NCBI GenBank assembly: GCA_020434565.1
Contig: JAGRAO010000003.1
Location: 1-53,139, forward strand
DNA: 53,139 bases
Source: Bdellovibrionales bacterium
GTDB lineage: Bacteria > Bdellovibrionota_C > UBA2361 > RFPC01
Reading direction: 5' to 3'
Below the pieces are notes generated by a model that was given only the letters and a program-made list of their open reading frames with translations, had not been told where the DNA came from and ran no database searches. Below are positions 24,539 to 34,800 of this stretch, one piece after another. The translations under genes were made by a program, and so were the position numbers. The first letter of the stretch is position 1; each line of letters opens with the position of its first letter.

Positions 24539-27180
24539 GCGCAGGGCAACTCTTAGAAGTGCTTGATGATTGCGCGATACTCGTCGTTATGATGTCGGCC
24601 GGTGATCCAACGAGCCTTGAACTCGTCGCTGACAATCTCACCGAGCTTCGGAAACAAGATGCCTGGAGTGACTATCCGAATATGGCTACTTCCCTCTCAC
24701 AGGTGCTCGAGATTAACAGGAGTGCCGAGCCTGCGGTCTTTATTCAGGCTGTGGCCGATTTTATATCTCATGCCCAGTCTGCTCTCAGTGGAAAGGGGGA
24801 TATTGCAGTGAAGAGCGATTCTCCCTCGAACTGGGCTGGAGATCTCGCCGCTACGGCTGATGCTGAATTAATTGTGGAGTTTATAGAAAAACACACCTCT
24901 CTTCTCGATGACTTTGAAGCTCGAATTCTCCAAGAGGTGGATGCGAGTGAGGAAGGGAGCGAAGATGAGCTGCAAGGGTTTCTCAAGTCCTATCTTCACA
25001 ATGTCAAGGGCGATGCAGGATCTGTCGGTCTCCTTGGCGTAGAGAAAGTTACCCACTGGTGCGAGGATCAGCTTCTTGATCACGGACCGAAAGCACTCAC
25101 CGAGCTTCTCCTGGCTTACAAGGAGTGGGTTCTCTCGTTATGTAAAGCGTACTCGGAGGGGAGCGCTCCAAGTGAATTTGCTCTCGATTTTATTGAGTGC
25201 TGGAAAGGAGTTGTTGGTAATGAAAAAGAAAGACCAACGGACACCGAGCACGAAAGGGGAGAGACTCACCCGAAAGAAGGGCAGCCGGTGGAGGTACCGA
25301 AGCCATTTCAGTCTGAAGAGTACTCGATCTCTGGTGATACGGATATTCTCTCTGAGTTTCTGATAGAAGCAGAGGACCATCTGAGCCAAGTTGAAAGCAT
25401 GCTTCTTGATGCTGGCAGGGCTTATTCTCTGGAAGACCTCGATGCGATCTTCCGAGCTGTTCATTCAATTAAAGGTGGATCAGCCTATTTCTCATTGAGA
25501 GAAATTACTGAGACTTCGCACATTACTGAGAGCTTTATGGATAAAGCTCGTGATGGAAAAATTATTTTTAATACAGTCCTTCAGGAGATAGTCCTGGAGT
25601 ATGTCGGGCTTCAACGCGAATTGCTCCAGAACGCTCGAGAAGCTATGACAAACGGAACTGCACTCAGGACCTGTGAACAGGTTTTTCGTTACAAACAACG
25701 AATTGAAGACTATCTCCTCTCGGTAGCGTTAGTTTCTGAGTTTGAGAGTGGTGCGGAAGTGAAGGACGTGCCTGAAATGCCTCAGACCACGGATGCTGCT
25801 GAGGCCATTGAGATCAAGGAAGCAAGAAGAGTTCCGGAATTGGACCCCATTGCCGTTCGAGAAGAGAAACATGTACAACCTGTTACGAAGCAATCCGAAA
25901 CAGAAGCTGTTCATCAGGCAGAGAGAGAGCAAGACAAAAAAGTCCCAGAAAAAGTCAAAGTCAAAAATTACGTGAAAATTGAGACGGAGCGACTTGATCA
26001 TCTGATTGAGTACATTGGCGAGATGGTGATTTCATCATCGATGCTCATACGAAATTGTCGAGACCTCCTCGGAGAGAACGAAGCCGTACTGTCGAACTCA
26101 AACCAACTCGAACGAATCTCGCGTGAAATTCAAGACCTTGGAATGTCTATGCGGCTTATTCCGATTAAAGGATTGTTCCAAAAGATGTCCCGGGTGGTTT
26201 GGGATACAGCAAAAAAGCTCAAAAAGGATGTCCGCTTTGAAATGGAAGGTGAAGACACCGAACTCGATCGGTCCGTTATCGATAAGCTCGCAGATCCTTT
26301 AATGCATATGGTTCGAAATGCGGTTGATCATGGGGTCGAAAGTATTCAGGAGCGACAGGCCGCTGGAAAACCGAAGCAAGGCGTCGTCAAGCTCTCTGCG
26401 TACCACTCTGGAGGGAGCATCTATATTGAAATTACCGATGATGGAAAAGGATTGAACCGAGAAAAACTCCTCGCGAAAGCGATTGAGAAAGGACTCGTGA
26501 GTAGTGGAGATAAGCTTAGCGACGAGGAAGTCTATATGTTGATCTTTGCAGCTGGATTCTCAACTGCTGAAAAGGTTACAGACGTTTCGGGACGCGGCGT
26601 AGGAATGGATGTTGTTCGTCGAAATATAGAGTCTATGAGAGGAAGGGTAAGTATAGCGTCTACACTTGGCGGGGGATCTATTTTTACAATCGAATTGCCG
26701 TTAACCCTTGCGATTGTCGAAGGAATTGAAACTCGAATCGGTTCTCAGAGCTTCATCATTCCAAGTTTGTCAGTCGTTGAATTTTTGCGACCAACTCCGG
26801 ATATGTTGATGCATGCCCTTGATAAGGCCGAGACGCTCAAGTTTCGGGGTCAGTTTCTTCCGCTCTATCGAGTTGCCGAAACCTATGGACTTCACCCTCG
26901 AGCAACGGATCCCTGTGACCGTATAGTTATGATCGTTGAAGTGGCTGGCCGCCTCGCGGCTCTCCTTGTTGATGATGTTCTCGGGAAGATCTCAGCCGTC
27001 ATCAAAGGGCTCGGGGATCTCTACAAAGAGGTTGAGGGTGTCTCCGGCTGCGCAATTCTCCCCGACGGAGCAATAGGTCTGATTCTTGATGTGGGAACTT
27101 TTGTCAGCTTGGCAAAGCGTTATGAGACGCAAGCAATCCCAGACAGTCGTTTATTAGGACCAACTTTGGGAGAGTGTTAG
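24535..27180 (+). CDS. cheA: Chemotaxis histidine kinase CheA with two Hpt domains
   Basis: Autophosphorylating kinase that passes phosphate to CheY and CheB. It has 881 residues: an unassigned N-terminal segment (1-100), a first Hpt with H155 (L-H-N-V-K-G-D-A-G), a second Hpt with H310 (V-H-S-I-K-G-G-S-A), a charged linker, the dimerisation helices (T-E-R-L-D-H-L-I-E-Y-I-G-E-M), the HATPase domain (N box M-V-R-N-A-V-D-H-G, then G-R-G-V-G-M-D-V-V), and a C-terminal CheW-like domain. Most CheA proteins have one Hpt; here both carry the phosphoacceptor histidine. Confidence 0.96.
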   Translation: MSAGQLLEVLDDCAILVVMMSAGDPTSLELVADNLTELRKQDAWSDYPNMATSLSQVLEINRSAEPAVFIQAVADFISHAQSALSGKGDIAVKSDSPSNWAGDLAATADAELIVEFIEKHTSLLDDFEARILQEVDASEEGSEDELQGFLKSYLHNVKGDAGSVGLLGVEKVTHWCEDQLLDHGPKALTELLLAYKEWVLSLCKAYSEGSAPSEFALDFIECWKGVVGNEKERPTDTEHERGETHPKEGQPVEVPKPFQSEEYSISGDTDILSEFLIEAEDHLSQVESMLLDAGRAYSLEDLDAIFRAVHSIKGGSAYFSLREITETSHITESFMDKARDGKIIFNTVLQEIVLEYVGLQRELLQNAREAMTNGTALRTCEQVFRYKQRIEDYLLSVALVSEFESGAEVKDVPEMPQTTDAAEAIEIKEARRVPELDPIAVREEKHVQPVTKQSETEAVHQAEREQDKKVPEKVKVKNYVKIETERLDHLIEYIGEMVISSSMLIRNCRDLLGENEAVLSNSNQLERISREIQDLGMSMRLIPIKGLFQKMSRVVWDTAKKLKKDVRFEMEGEDTELDRSVIDKLADPLMHMVRNAVDHGVESIQERQAAGKPKQGVVKLSAYHSGGSIYIEITDDGKGLNREKLLAKAIEKGLVSSGDKLSDEEVYMLIFAAGFSTAEKVTDVSGRGVGMDVVRRNIESMRGRVSIASTLGGGSIFTIELPLTLAIVEGIETRIGSQSFIIPSLSVVEFLRPTPDMLMHALDKAETLKFRGQFLPLYRVAETYGLHPRATDPCDRIVMIVEVAGRLAALLVDDVLGKISAVIKGLGDLYKEVEGVSGCAILPDGAIGLILDVGTFVSLAKRYETQAIPDSRLLGPTLGEC

Positions 27181-27986
27181 TGGAGCACGAGGTATTCGAA
27201 AAATTTCGAACCCTCATCCACGGCGAGAGCGGTATTTCGTTGAAGGATGAGAAGAAGGTGCTGCTTGAGAATCGCATTCGAAGGCGCATGAATGAGCTCC
27301 GACTTCGAGATCCGAGGGACTATCTTGAGCTTATTGAGCTTGACATAGATGGCTCTGAGATAGTTCACCTCTTAGACGCAGTTTCTACGAATCACACGTT
27401 CTTCTTTCGGGAGGGATCGCATTTCACCCAACTCGCTCAGATTTTGAAATCACGAGTAGCATCCGGCCAGAAAGAGATACGCATTTGGTGTGCTGCATCG
27501 TCGACTGGTGAGGAGCCGTACACGATTCTTATGACGGCAGCCGAAGCAGTAGATCTCAACACGTGCGAGGTAAAGCTGCTTGCGAGCGATATATCGATGA
27601 CAGTTTTGCAGACGGCAAGCTCAGGATGCTACTCCGAAGAGGGGCTTTCAGGGGTGTCGCTTGAGCTTCGGAAGAAATATTTCAGTCAGATAGGTCCCTA
27701 TGATTACCAGATTCGGCGTGACCTTCGAGAGAAGGTGCTCTTTAAAAGGCTCAACTTGAGTACGTTCCCTTATCCATTGAAAGGGTCATTCGACATTATT
27801 TTTTGCCGAAACGTCATGATCTATTTCGAACGGGAACTACGCCACAAGATAGTGCAAGAATTTCATCGTCTGCTCGTTCCGGGGGGATGTCTCTTTGTAG
27901 GGCACTCTGAGGCTTCGGCTGGACAGGTAAAGGGGTTTCGACGAACTGAAAACGCCATGTTTCTCAAAGAAGGCTGTGGGAAATGA
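27180..27986 (+). CDS. cheR: Chemotaxis protein methyltransferase CheR
   Basis: Methylates receptor glutamates with S-adenosylmethionine for adaptation. The 268 residues hold an N-terminal helical domain, then the Rossmann core with I-W-C-A-A-S-S-T-G-E-E-P-Y-T, the classic CheR motif, and D-I-I-F-C-R-N-V-M-I-Y-F. GTG 27180 is chosen because GGGAG lies seven bases upstream and it overlaps the cheA stop (TAGTG). A GTG at 27174 would add two residues. Confidence 0.95.
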   Translation: MEHEVFEKFRTLIHGESGISLKDEKKVLLENRIRRRMNELRLRDPRDYLELIELDIDGSEIVHLLDAVSTNHTFFFREGSHFTQLAQILKSRVASGQKEIRIWCAASSTGEEPYTILMTAAEAVDLNTCEVKLLASDISMTVLQTASSGCYSEEGLSGVSLELRKKYFSQIGPYDYQIRRDLREKVLFKRLNLSTFPYPLKGSFDIIFCRNVMIYFERELRHKIVQEFHRLLVPGGCLFVGHSEASAGQVKGFRRTENAMFLKEGCGK

Positions 27987-28507
27987 GTTTGGGAATTGCT
28001 CAGAAAAAAAAGACCCACGTTGGTATCGCACAGTTTGCTGCGAGTAGCGATCCCTCAGAGATGCTTATAGCAGCGAATCTCGGGTCGTGTCTTGGGGTGG
28101 CTGTTTTTGATCGAAAGGCCGGTGTCGGAGGAATGGTTCACTGTCTCCTCCCATTGTCGAAATCGGATCCGGAAAAGGCAAAAGAAAACCCCTGTATGTA
28201 CGTTGATACCGGAGTGGCCCATCTCTTGAATCAGTTGTTAAATCTCGGAGCAAGCAAAGAGAGACTCGAAGTCTGTGTTGCCGGTGGAGCAAATATCGCT
28301 GATACGACGAATGTCTTTGAAATTGGGAAGAAGAATTTCACGATTCTGAGAAAAATTTTGTGGAAAAATAACCTTCTTATTGCTGCGCAGGATGTCGGAG
28401 AGAGTGTTTCAAGGACGATTACGCTCGATATGGAGACGGGCGAAATCAAACTGCGACGCGAAGGGAAGGAATCTTTACTGTTTGATGGAGGATCTCATGT
28501 CCTTTAA
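27983..28507 (+). CDS. cheD: Receptor deamidase CheD
   Basis: Deamidates receptor glutamines and is regulated by CheC/CheX-class phosphatases. The 174 residues contain the catalytic cysteine C36 in N-L-G-S-C-L-G-V and H53 in G-G-M-V-H-C-L-L-P. The C-terminal part has the usual V-A-G-G-A-N-I and the I-G-K-K-N pattern. The ATG overlaps the cheR stop by four bases. Confidence 0.95.
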   Translation: MSLGIAQKKKTHVGIAQFAASSDPSEMLIAANLGSCLGVAVFDRKAGVGGMVHCLLPLSKSDPEKAKENPCMYVDTGVAHLLNQLLNLGASKERLEVCVAGGANIADTTNVFEIGKKNFTILRKILWKNNLLIAAQDVGESVSRTITLDMETGEIKLRREGKESLLFDGGSHVL

Positions 28508-28878
28508 CTTCTTATTGGTGGACGACTCGAGCATCGTTCGAAAGTCTCTCAAGAAAACACTGGCACTCACGGATCTCGATATTGCAGCGGTGGTTGAAGC
28601 TTCGAATGGGGAAGAGGCTCTCAAGGCTCTCCGAGAAAACTGGATTGATCTCGTTTTCTTAGATATCAATATGCCCGTTATGAATGGCGTGCAGTTTATG
28701 CAAGCCCTTTCGCAGAGCGAGGATCTGTCAGATACAAAGGTGCTCATTGTTTCAACCGAAGGGAGCTCCGAGAGAATTGAGGAACTCCAAATGCTTGGAG
28801 CGCTGGGCTATTTGCGAAAACCTTTTACACCCGAAGAGGTTGTGGAGAAAGTTGCCGATCTCTTGAAGGGAGGTTCCA

Positions 28879-28886
<8 letters not shown>
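28497..28886 (+). CDS. cheY: Chemotaxis response regulator CheY
   Basis: Receiver of 129 residues with D9/D10, the phospho-acceptor D56 (V-F-L-D-I-N-M-P), the conserved V-S-T-E-G and L-R-K-P-F lysine. It is compact, with no output domain, as expected of the motor-switch signal. GGAGG five bases before the ATG; the start overlaps cheD by 11 bases. Confidence 0.93.
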
Positions 28887-30374
<1,488 letters not shown>

Positions 30375-30557
30375 TCTGTCCCGCCTTCGAGTTCATTAGA
30401 TTCTGAGCCACTCTGTTTGGTCTGAAACCACCTCAAATCAGTGTAAGTTCAAAGGGTTAAGCTCCTACATTTATTTCCTTAAGGATGGTGGGTTTGTTAC
30501 CCTGTTTGTGCGTGTAAGTTCTTTGAACCATTAACTTTTTGAGTAGAAACACTGACC

Positions 30558-30600
30558 GCTTCTACTGTTGAGGGAGGAGGCTTCCTTCAGCAGTAGAAGC
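30558..30600 (+). repeat. 20-bp hairpin with three-base loop
   Basis: GCTTCTACTG (30558-67) pairs perfectly with CAGTAGAAGC (30591-600). The inner TTGAGGGAGG pairs with CTTCCTTCAG mostly through regular and G-U pairs, leaving loop AGG. No U-run follows. It could end the che operon by another mechanism or be part of the leader. Confidence 0.65.
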
Positions 30601-30649
30601 AGCGTGATCCAAAAAAGGTTTTCTGGCTGAAGACATCTTTCTTCGCCAA

Positions 30650-30704
30650 CTCTCCTTTCTCCTAAGCGCACCCCCACATGGCGGGCGTTTCGGAGAAAGG
30701 AGAG
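30650..30704 (+). promoter_or_regulatory. Hairpin sequestering the Shine-Dalgarno of the next gene
   Basis: CTCTCCTTTCTCC (30650-62) is the exact reverse complement of GGAGAAAGGAGAG (30692-704). The stem continues inward, after one mismatch, with six more pairs (30664-69 with 30685-90). The 3' arm is itself the AAAGGAG ribosome-binding site, four bases before ATG 30709. In the closed form ribosomes should be blocked. Confidence 0.7.
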
Positions 30705-30708
30705 CAAC

Positions 30709-31800
30709 ATGTTGAAATTCTCGTATTGGCTCCTTGCGTGCCTCTGTACGCTTGTCGCAGCCGCGCACGCGCAGGCGGTGCAACCGGAGGAAGCTCGGAC
30801 CTATGTATGGGCGATGAACCCGGTCGCTCCGTACGTGATCGAGCAGAACTTAGAAAAGTCTGAACTACAGTCGAGTGTGGGAGAAGCTGAAACGAACCTG
30901 AGAGGGTTTGATGTTCTGCTTCTGAAGCTCATCGACGAGAGGATGCCGGAACGCTTCGAATTCCGGATCCTCAGACCTGAGGAACTCCACCTGAAGGCGG
31001 AGGGACTCAGCGACAGTGGCTACGACGCGCTTGGAGGTGCAATTACCCGAAGCGCAGAACGGCTGAAGAATCCGAACATCCTCTTCAGCGACAGCTATCA
31101 CCGTTCCGAAGTTCGGCTTGCGACCCGGTGGGATGAAGGGCGCGAAGCAGGCCACGGCCTGATAGCATTTTTCTCTTCGGGCTTGGAGCCCTTTCGAAAG
31201 TCGCTCCACTGGTCTCACCTTCTTTTCATGGTGTTCCTGATCTTTCTCGGAGGACTGACGGTGAAGATCGTCACTTCAAAGAAAGTAAAGGCATGGCAGG
31301 CTGGTGTGATGTTGTTTTTCGTATTTGCGATAAACAATACCTATCTCACAGCGATGCTCGTCACTGCTCTTCGAGTCCAGGCGACACCGTACGTGGTTGG
31401 GCTCGATCGCCTCGAAGACCTCGCCACCGCCGGCAAGCCGGTGGCTGTAAAGGCGACATCCCCGAGCGTCGAAGAAGTCGAGTACTGGCAGGCAGAGGCG
31501 ATTCCTTTCGCTTCGGTGAACCAGATGTGCCAAGTGGCGTCTGATCCCGACAACGACTACGACATCGAGCTTGTCGCGCACGACTGGGAGATCCTCAACT
31601 GGGAGATCAACCGGAACTTTCCTGGTCGGTTCAAGTTCATCTTGGACGGATTTGGTGAGCAATTCTATGCGTTCATGTTCCGGCCCGACATCGATCCGGA
31701 CTTTGTGAGGCGGTTCAACATCGCTCTCGCCGAAGTCCTCGAAGACAAGAATGCTCAGGCGAGGCTGCGCCTCTACCTGCCTCACGAGGGTGAGGAGTAG
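30709..31800 (+). CDS. Prokaryotic ionotropic glutamate receptor-like protein
   Basis: Layout: signal peptide (1-22); first binding lobe (about 30-150) with G-F-D-V-L-L-L-K-L, G-G-A-I-T-R-S-A-E-R and L-F-S-D-S-Y, where R118 matches the ligand-carboxylate arginine of this fold; TM1 (170-188); a short basic loop; TM2 (196-222) with N-T-Y-L-T-A-M-L-V-T, resembling the gate helix of glutamate receptors; then the second lobe (about 225-357) with the D-R-L-E-D-L helix. A bacterial periplasmic binding fold split by membrane helices is the GluR0 arrangement. Unlike GluR0, no pore loop or selectivity filter lies between the two helices. GC-rich codons differ from neighbours. Ligand unknown. Confidence 0.65.
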   Translation: MLKFSYWLLACLCTLVAAAHAQAVQPEEARTYVWAMNPVAPYVIEQNLEKSELQSSVGEAETNLRGFDVLLLKLIDERMPERFEFRILRPEELHLKAEGLSDSGYDALGGAITRSAERLKNPNILFSDSYHRSEVRLATRWDEGREAGHGLIAFFSSGLEPFRKSLHWSHLLFMVFLIFLGGLTVKIVTSKKVKAWQAGVMLFFVFAINNTYLTAMLVTALRVQATPYVVGLDRLEDLATAGKPVAVKATSPSVEEVEYWQAEAIPFASVNQMCQVASDPDNDYDIELVAHDWEILNWEINRNFPGRFKFILDGFGEQFYAFMFRPDIDPDFVRRFNIALAEVLEDKNAQARLRLYLPHEGEE

Positions 31801-31898
31801 TCCCCACTTCCGGTCCCGTGATGACAGATACGAGAGGAGGATTCAATTTAGGGTTTGAGGTGGATCACGGCTGCCTCTCCCATTTTTTGTGAAGAGCT

Positions 31899-34800
31899 AT
31901 GCGCGATCTGACGCACGAAAACACACCGGCTCAGCCAGTCTCATCGGGACGACCCCCCGAAGAAACTGTGCGTCCAAAAATTGACTCGGATTTGAGAGAT
32001 TTCAATCTTGAAGCCGGAAAGCTTCTCGGTGTTCTTATCCAGAGTAAATTTGAGCAAGAAGTCCGGAGTTGGCTCGGAAAGCGGGTAGCATTTGCGTGCG
32101 CAGACCCCGGTCTGGACGAGCACTGCCTCTCCCAGATAGCTGAACTTGATGCAAACTTTCTCCGAGAGATGTCGGGATATATTCCCGAACTTTCAAAGAG
32201 GGGATTGAGCGAGCTTCAGCGTTTTGCCTATTCAGTGGCCTCCGATGTTGTCGGAGAAGAAGTGAGTGCCGTGCGCGAAAGGCATCTCGCTGTTTGGAAA
32301 GAGGCTGGAAAGGAGATCTCTCGAATTTGGGAAGAGATTGGAGAGTGTCGTGGTCGTTCCCCAAATGGGAAACGAGAGACCGAACTTCGTGACGAATGGA
32401 AAACTCTCAAAGCGCGTCTGAAAATTGAAATTCAACAACTCGTCAATCTCTATGGAGAGGAAGAGGTCAAGCCTAAAGAACTGAAGCTTGCGGTGCATAC
32501 TATCCAGAATGAGGCCGAGGATATAGGAGAAGAGCGTTACCTTGAAGCAGATAGGAGAGCATCGGAGCTCAAATCATCCATTTCGAGATTCTCGATTAAC
32601 ACGGATAAGATGTTTGAAGTGCTTTCGGATCTGTCACCGGGAGAAGCAGATCTCCTCTCCCGAGTCTATAAAGAGAAATACGGGCGCTCGTTCGAAGATG
32701 TTCGGGAAGAGGCATACAGCAAAGTTTTTCGTCAGCTAACAACGTTTCTTCGATTCAATGTGATTAAAGACGTTTTCGCAGATCAATTCGGTATCGGGGC
32801 AGGGTTGGTTGAACAGTTTACAAAACGGAGCAAACTCGGAGCGGTTGTTAAAGCGGTTTGGCCCGGAACGTGGATCCGCAAAGCCCGCGACGGATATCAT
32901 TTCCTTCGAGAGAACGAATACTCCTTGAAAGAAGTTCCACGGTTTTGTCGGGAAACCCTTGAGCTTTTTCGAGACAAAGTAAAGCTGTACGAGGAAGCCC
33001 GACTCAAGCGATTACTTAAGGGTGACCGCCTCGAGGCGGACACGGATTCTATCTTTCTCGCTCTGTGGGATCGACCTTTAAACCCTCTTCTTCGACGTGA
33101 TGTTGATGATATCGTGGCCTCAACTCTTCTTAAACACTCGCGAGAAGAGCGAGCTCAGATTGAAGCTGATTTTAATAGTCGCTACCGTCATAAATTCGAA
33201 AAATCAGTTCCAGCAATTATCCGCGATCAGCTCGGTTCAGAAGCAGCAGAGGAACTCCTGGCGGAGATTCGAAAGACCGCTCTTGATTCATTGAGTCTCA
33301 AAACTGCCAAGAAAATTACCGTAGCAATTCGAGAACTTTTGATCTCTCGAAAGCTCGAGATAGAGACAAAGATTCGAGGTCTCGTAGAGGACGAGGAGAT
33401 AGCAGACTATCTTGTTGCAAAAATTCAGGAAAAGAAACCGAAAAAGGTTCCGATAGCAGCAACGAAAAATTTTCGTGAAGTAGTCCGGGACACGCTTCCC
33501 GGCGTGGCATCGGAGTACCTCTTGGCGCGATTGGATGGCGACCGCCCTCGAGCAGTGGCTCTCCTTCTCGAAGTCGGCTCCAAAAAGCGATTCTTTTGGT
33601 CGAAACGGTGTAACGGGGAATTTTACGCAGCGCTAAGAGAACTCTCTGAACTTTCGCCTGATGAGAGACAGCAGGTCCTTCGAATTGGCGGCTCGTGGAA
33701 ATCAATCATGGAGAGTGGATCTCCGATCGGGAATTGGTTGCGAGAGGCACTCTCGAACGACCCCGGCAGTGAATACCGTCGAGAAGCAGCGAGGCTTCGA
33801 TGTGCCGTGAAAAAGCTCTCGGGTGAGTATCCGGAGTCGGTACTTTTTTCACGGGAACGGGAGGAGAACCTAGCCATCCTTAAAACGTATGAGGAGATCT
33901 TTGGAAAGAGCTTTCTCTCTGAGTATGGGAAGTTGATGGGAAGAGACGGTAAACGAGGACTTCAGAACTACATCGATAATGGTCGCCTCTCGCGTTCGGA
34001 GCAGGTGAGAGACTGTTTGCTCAAGTTTAATCCCGACTACAAGGGGCTCGTATCACTTCTCGCCGGTTACACTTATGAAGAGCAACAGGAGCTCACCAAG
34101 GAATATGCTAGAAATTTCAGACAAATCTCCCACCCGTCAAAATGGGTTGGGAGCCTTTTTTCAGAGCTTCGAGAGGCTCGAGAGAGGGGGCAGGGGATCC
34201 GCGAGGTTTTACGAAAACCCCGCGAGGTGATCTTTGAGCCAAGAAGCCTTGAAGAGGATGTCGCTCGCCAGTTGAGTGGATATCGGCTGCTTCGAGTTCA
34301 GCGGCTCTTGAGAGGCGAACCGAAGACATTACAGGATGTCTACGAGGATTTTCTTGCTCGATACTCCGAAGATCACAGCGGTGCAGAGTTTCGCTACTCG
34401 CCAGGAGAAAGCGAGGGAATCGCCTCGAGAATGCGGAATCTCATGCGTTTCGGTCGAAAAGAGCCACGTAAGCTTGGTCGTAAGGACGAGGATTGTCGCC
34501 TTGTCGGAGAGTTTTATCACGAAGTGATCCTGCCAAAGCTTGAATCCCGTCAGAAAATTCCTGAGAGAGAAAGTCGACAGTTCCGTCACCTTGTTGCTAT
34601 CGCATACCAAAGTCTTGATGCCTATCAAGAGGGCAAGCAGAAGCTAGCTTCTACAATCGCAAACTTTGGTGAATTGGCAGTTTTTCCGACGGCAGCAACA
34701 GCGGTAAAGTTTTTTGGATTACCCACCTTGGGAGTGATGGGGTCAGTGACCTGTATCGTGATGGCTTACAGAATGTTCGTGAAAGATCACATTCTCGGTG

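Larger units (their letters stand above)
30375..30708 (+). promoter_or_regulatory. Structured 334-base leader of the glutamate-receptor-like gene
   Basis: No protein is encoded. From 5' to 3': TCCTTAAGGA palindrome inside a long-range GTTCAAAG/CTTTGAAC pair (30447-54 with 30521-28); a 20-pair hairpin (30558-30600); and a 19-pair hairpin (30650-30704) that hides the ribosome-binding site of the next gene. The density of structure suggests a cis-regulatory RNA. No promoter could be fixed with confidence. Confidence 0.6.

Noticed and set aside
30678-30863. Leader-peptide-like ATG frame inside the hairpin loop
   Set aside because: It runs 61 codons into the receptor-like gene in another frame, lacks its own ribosome site and has unnatural composition.
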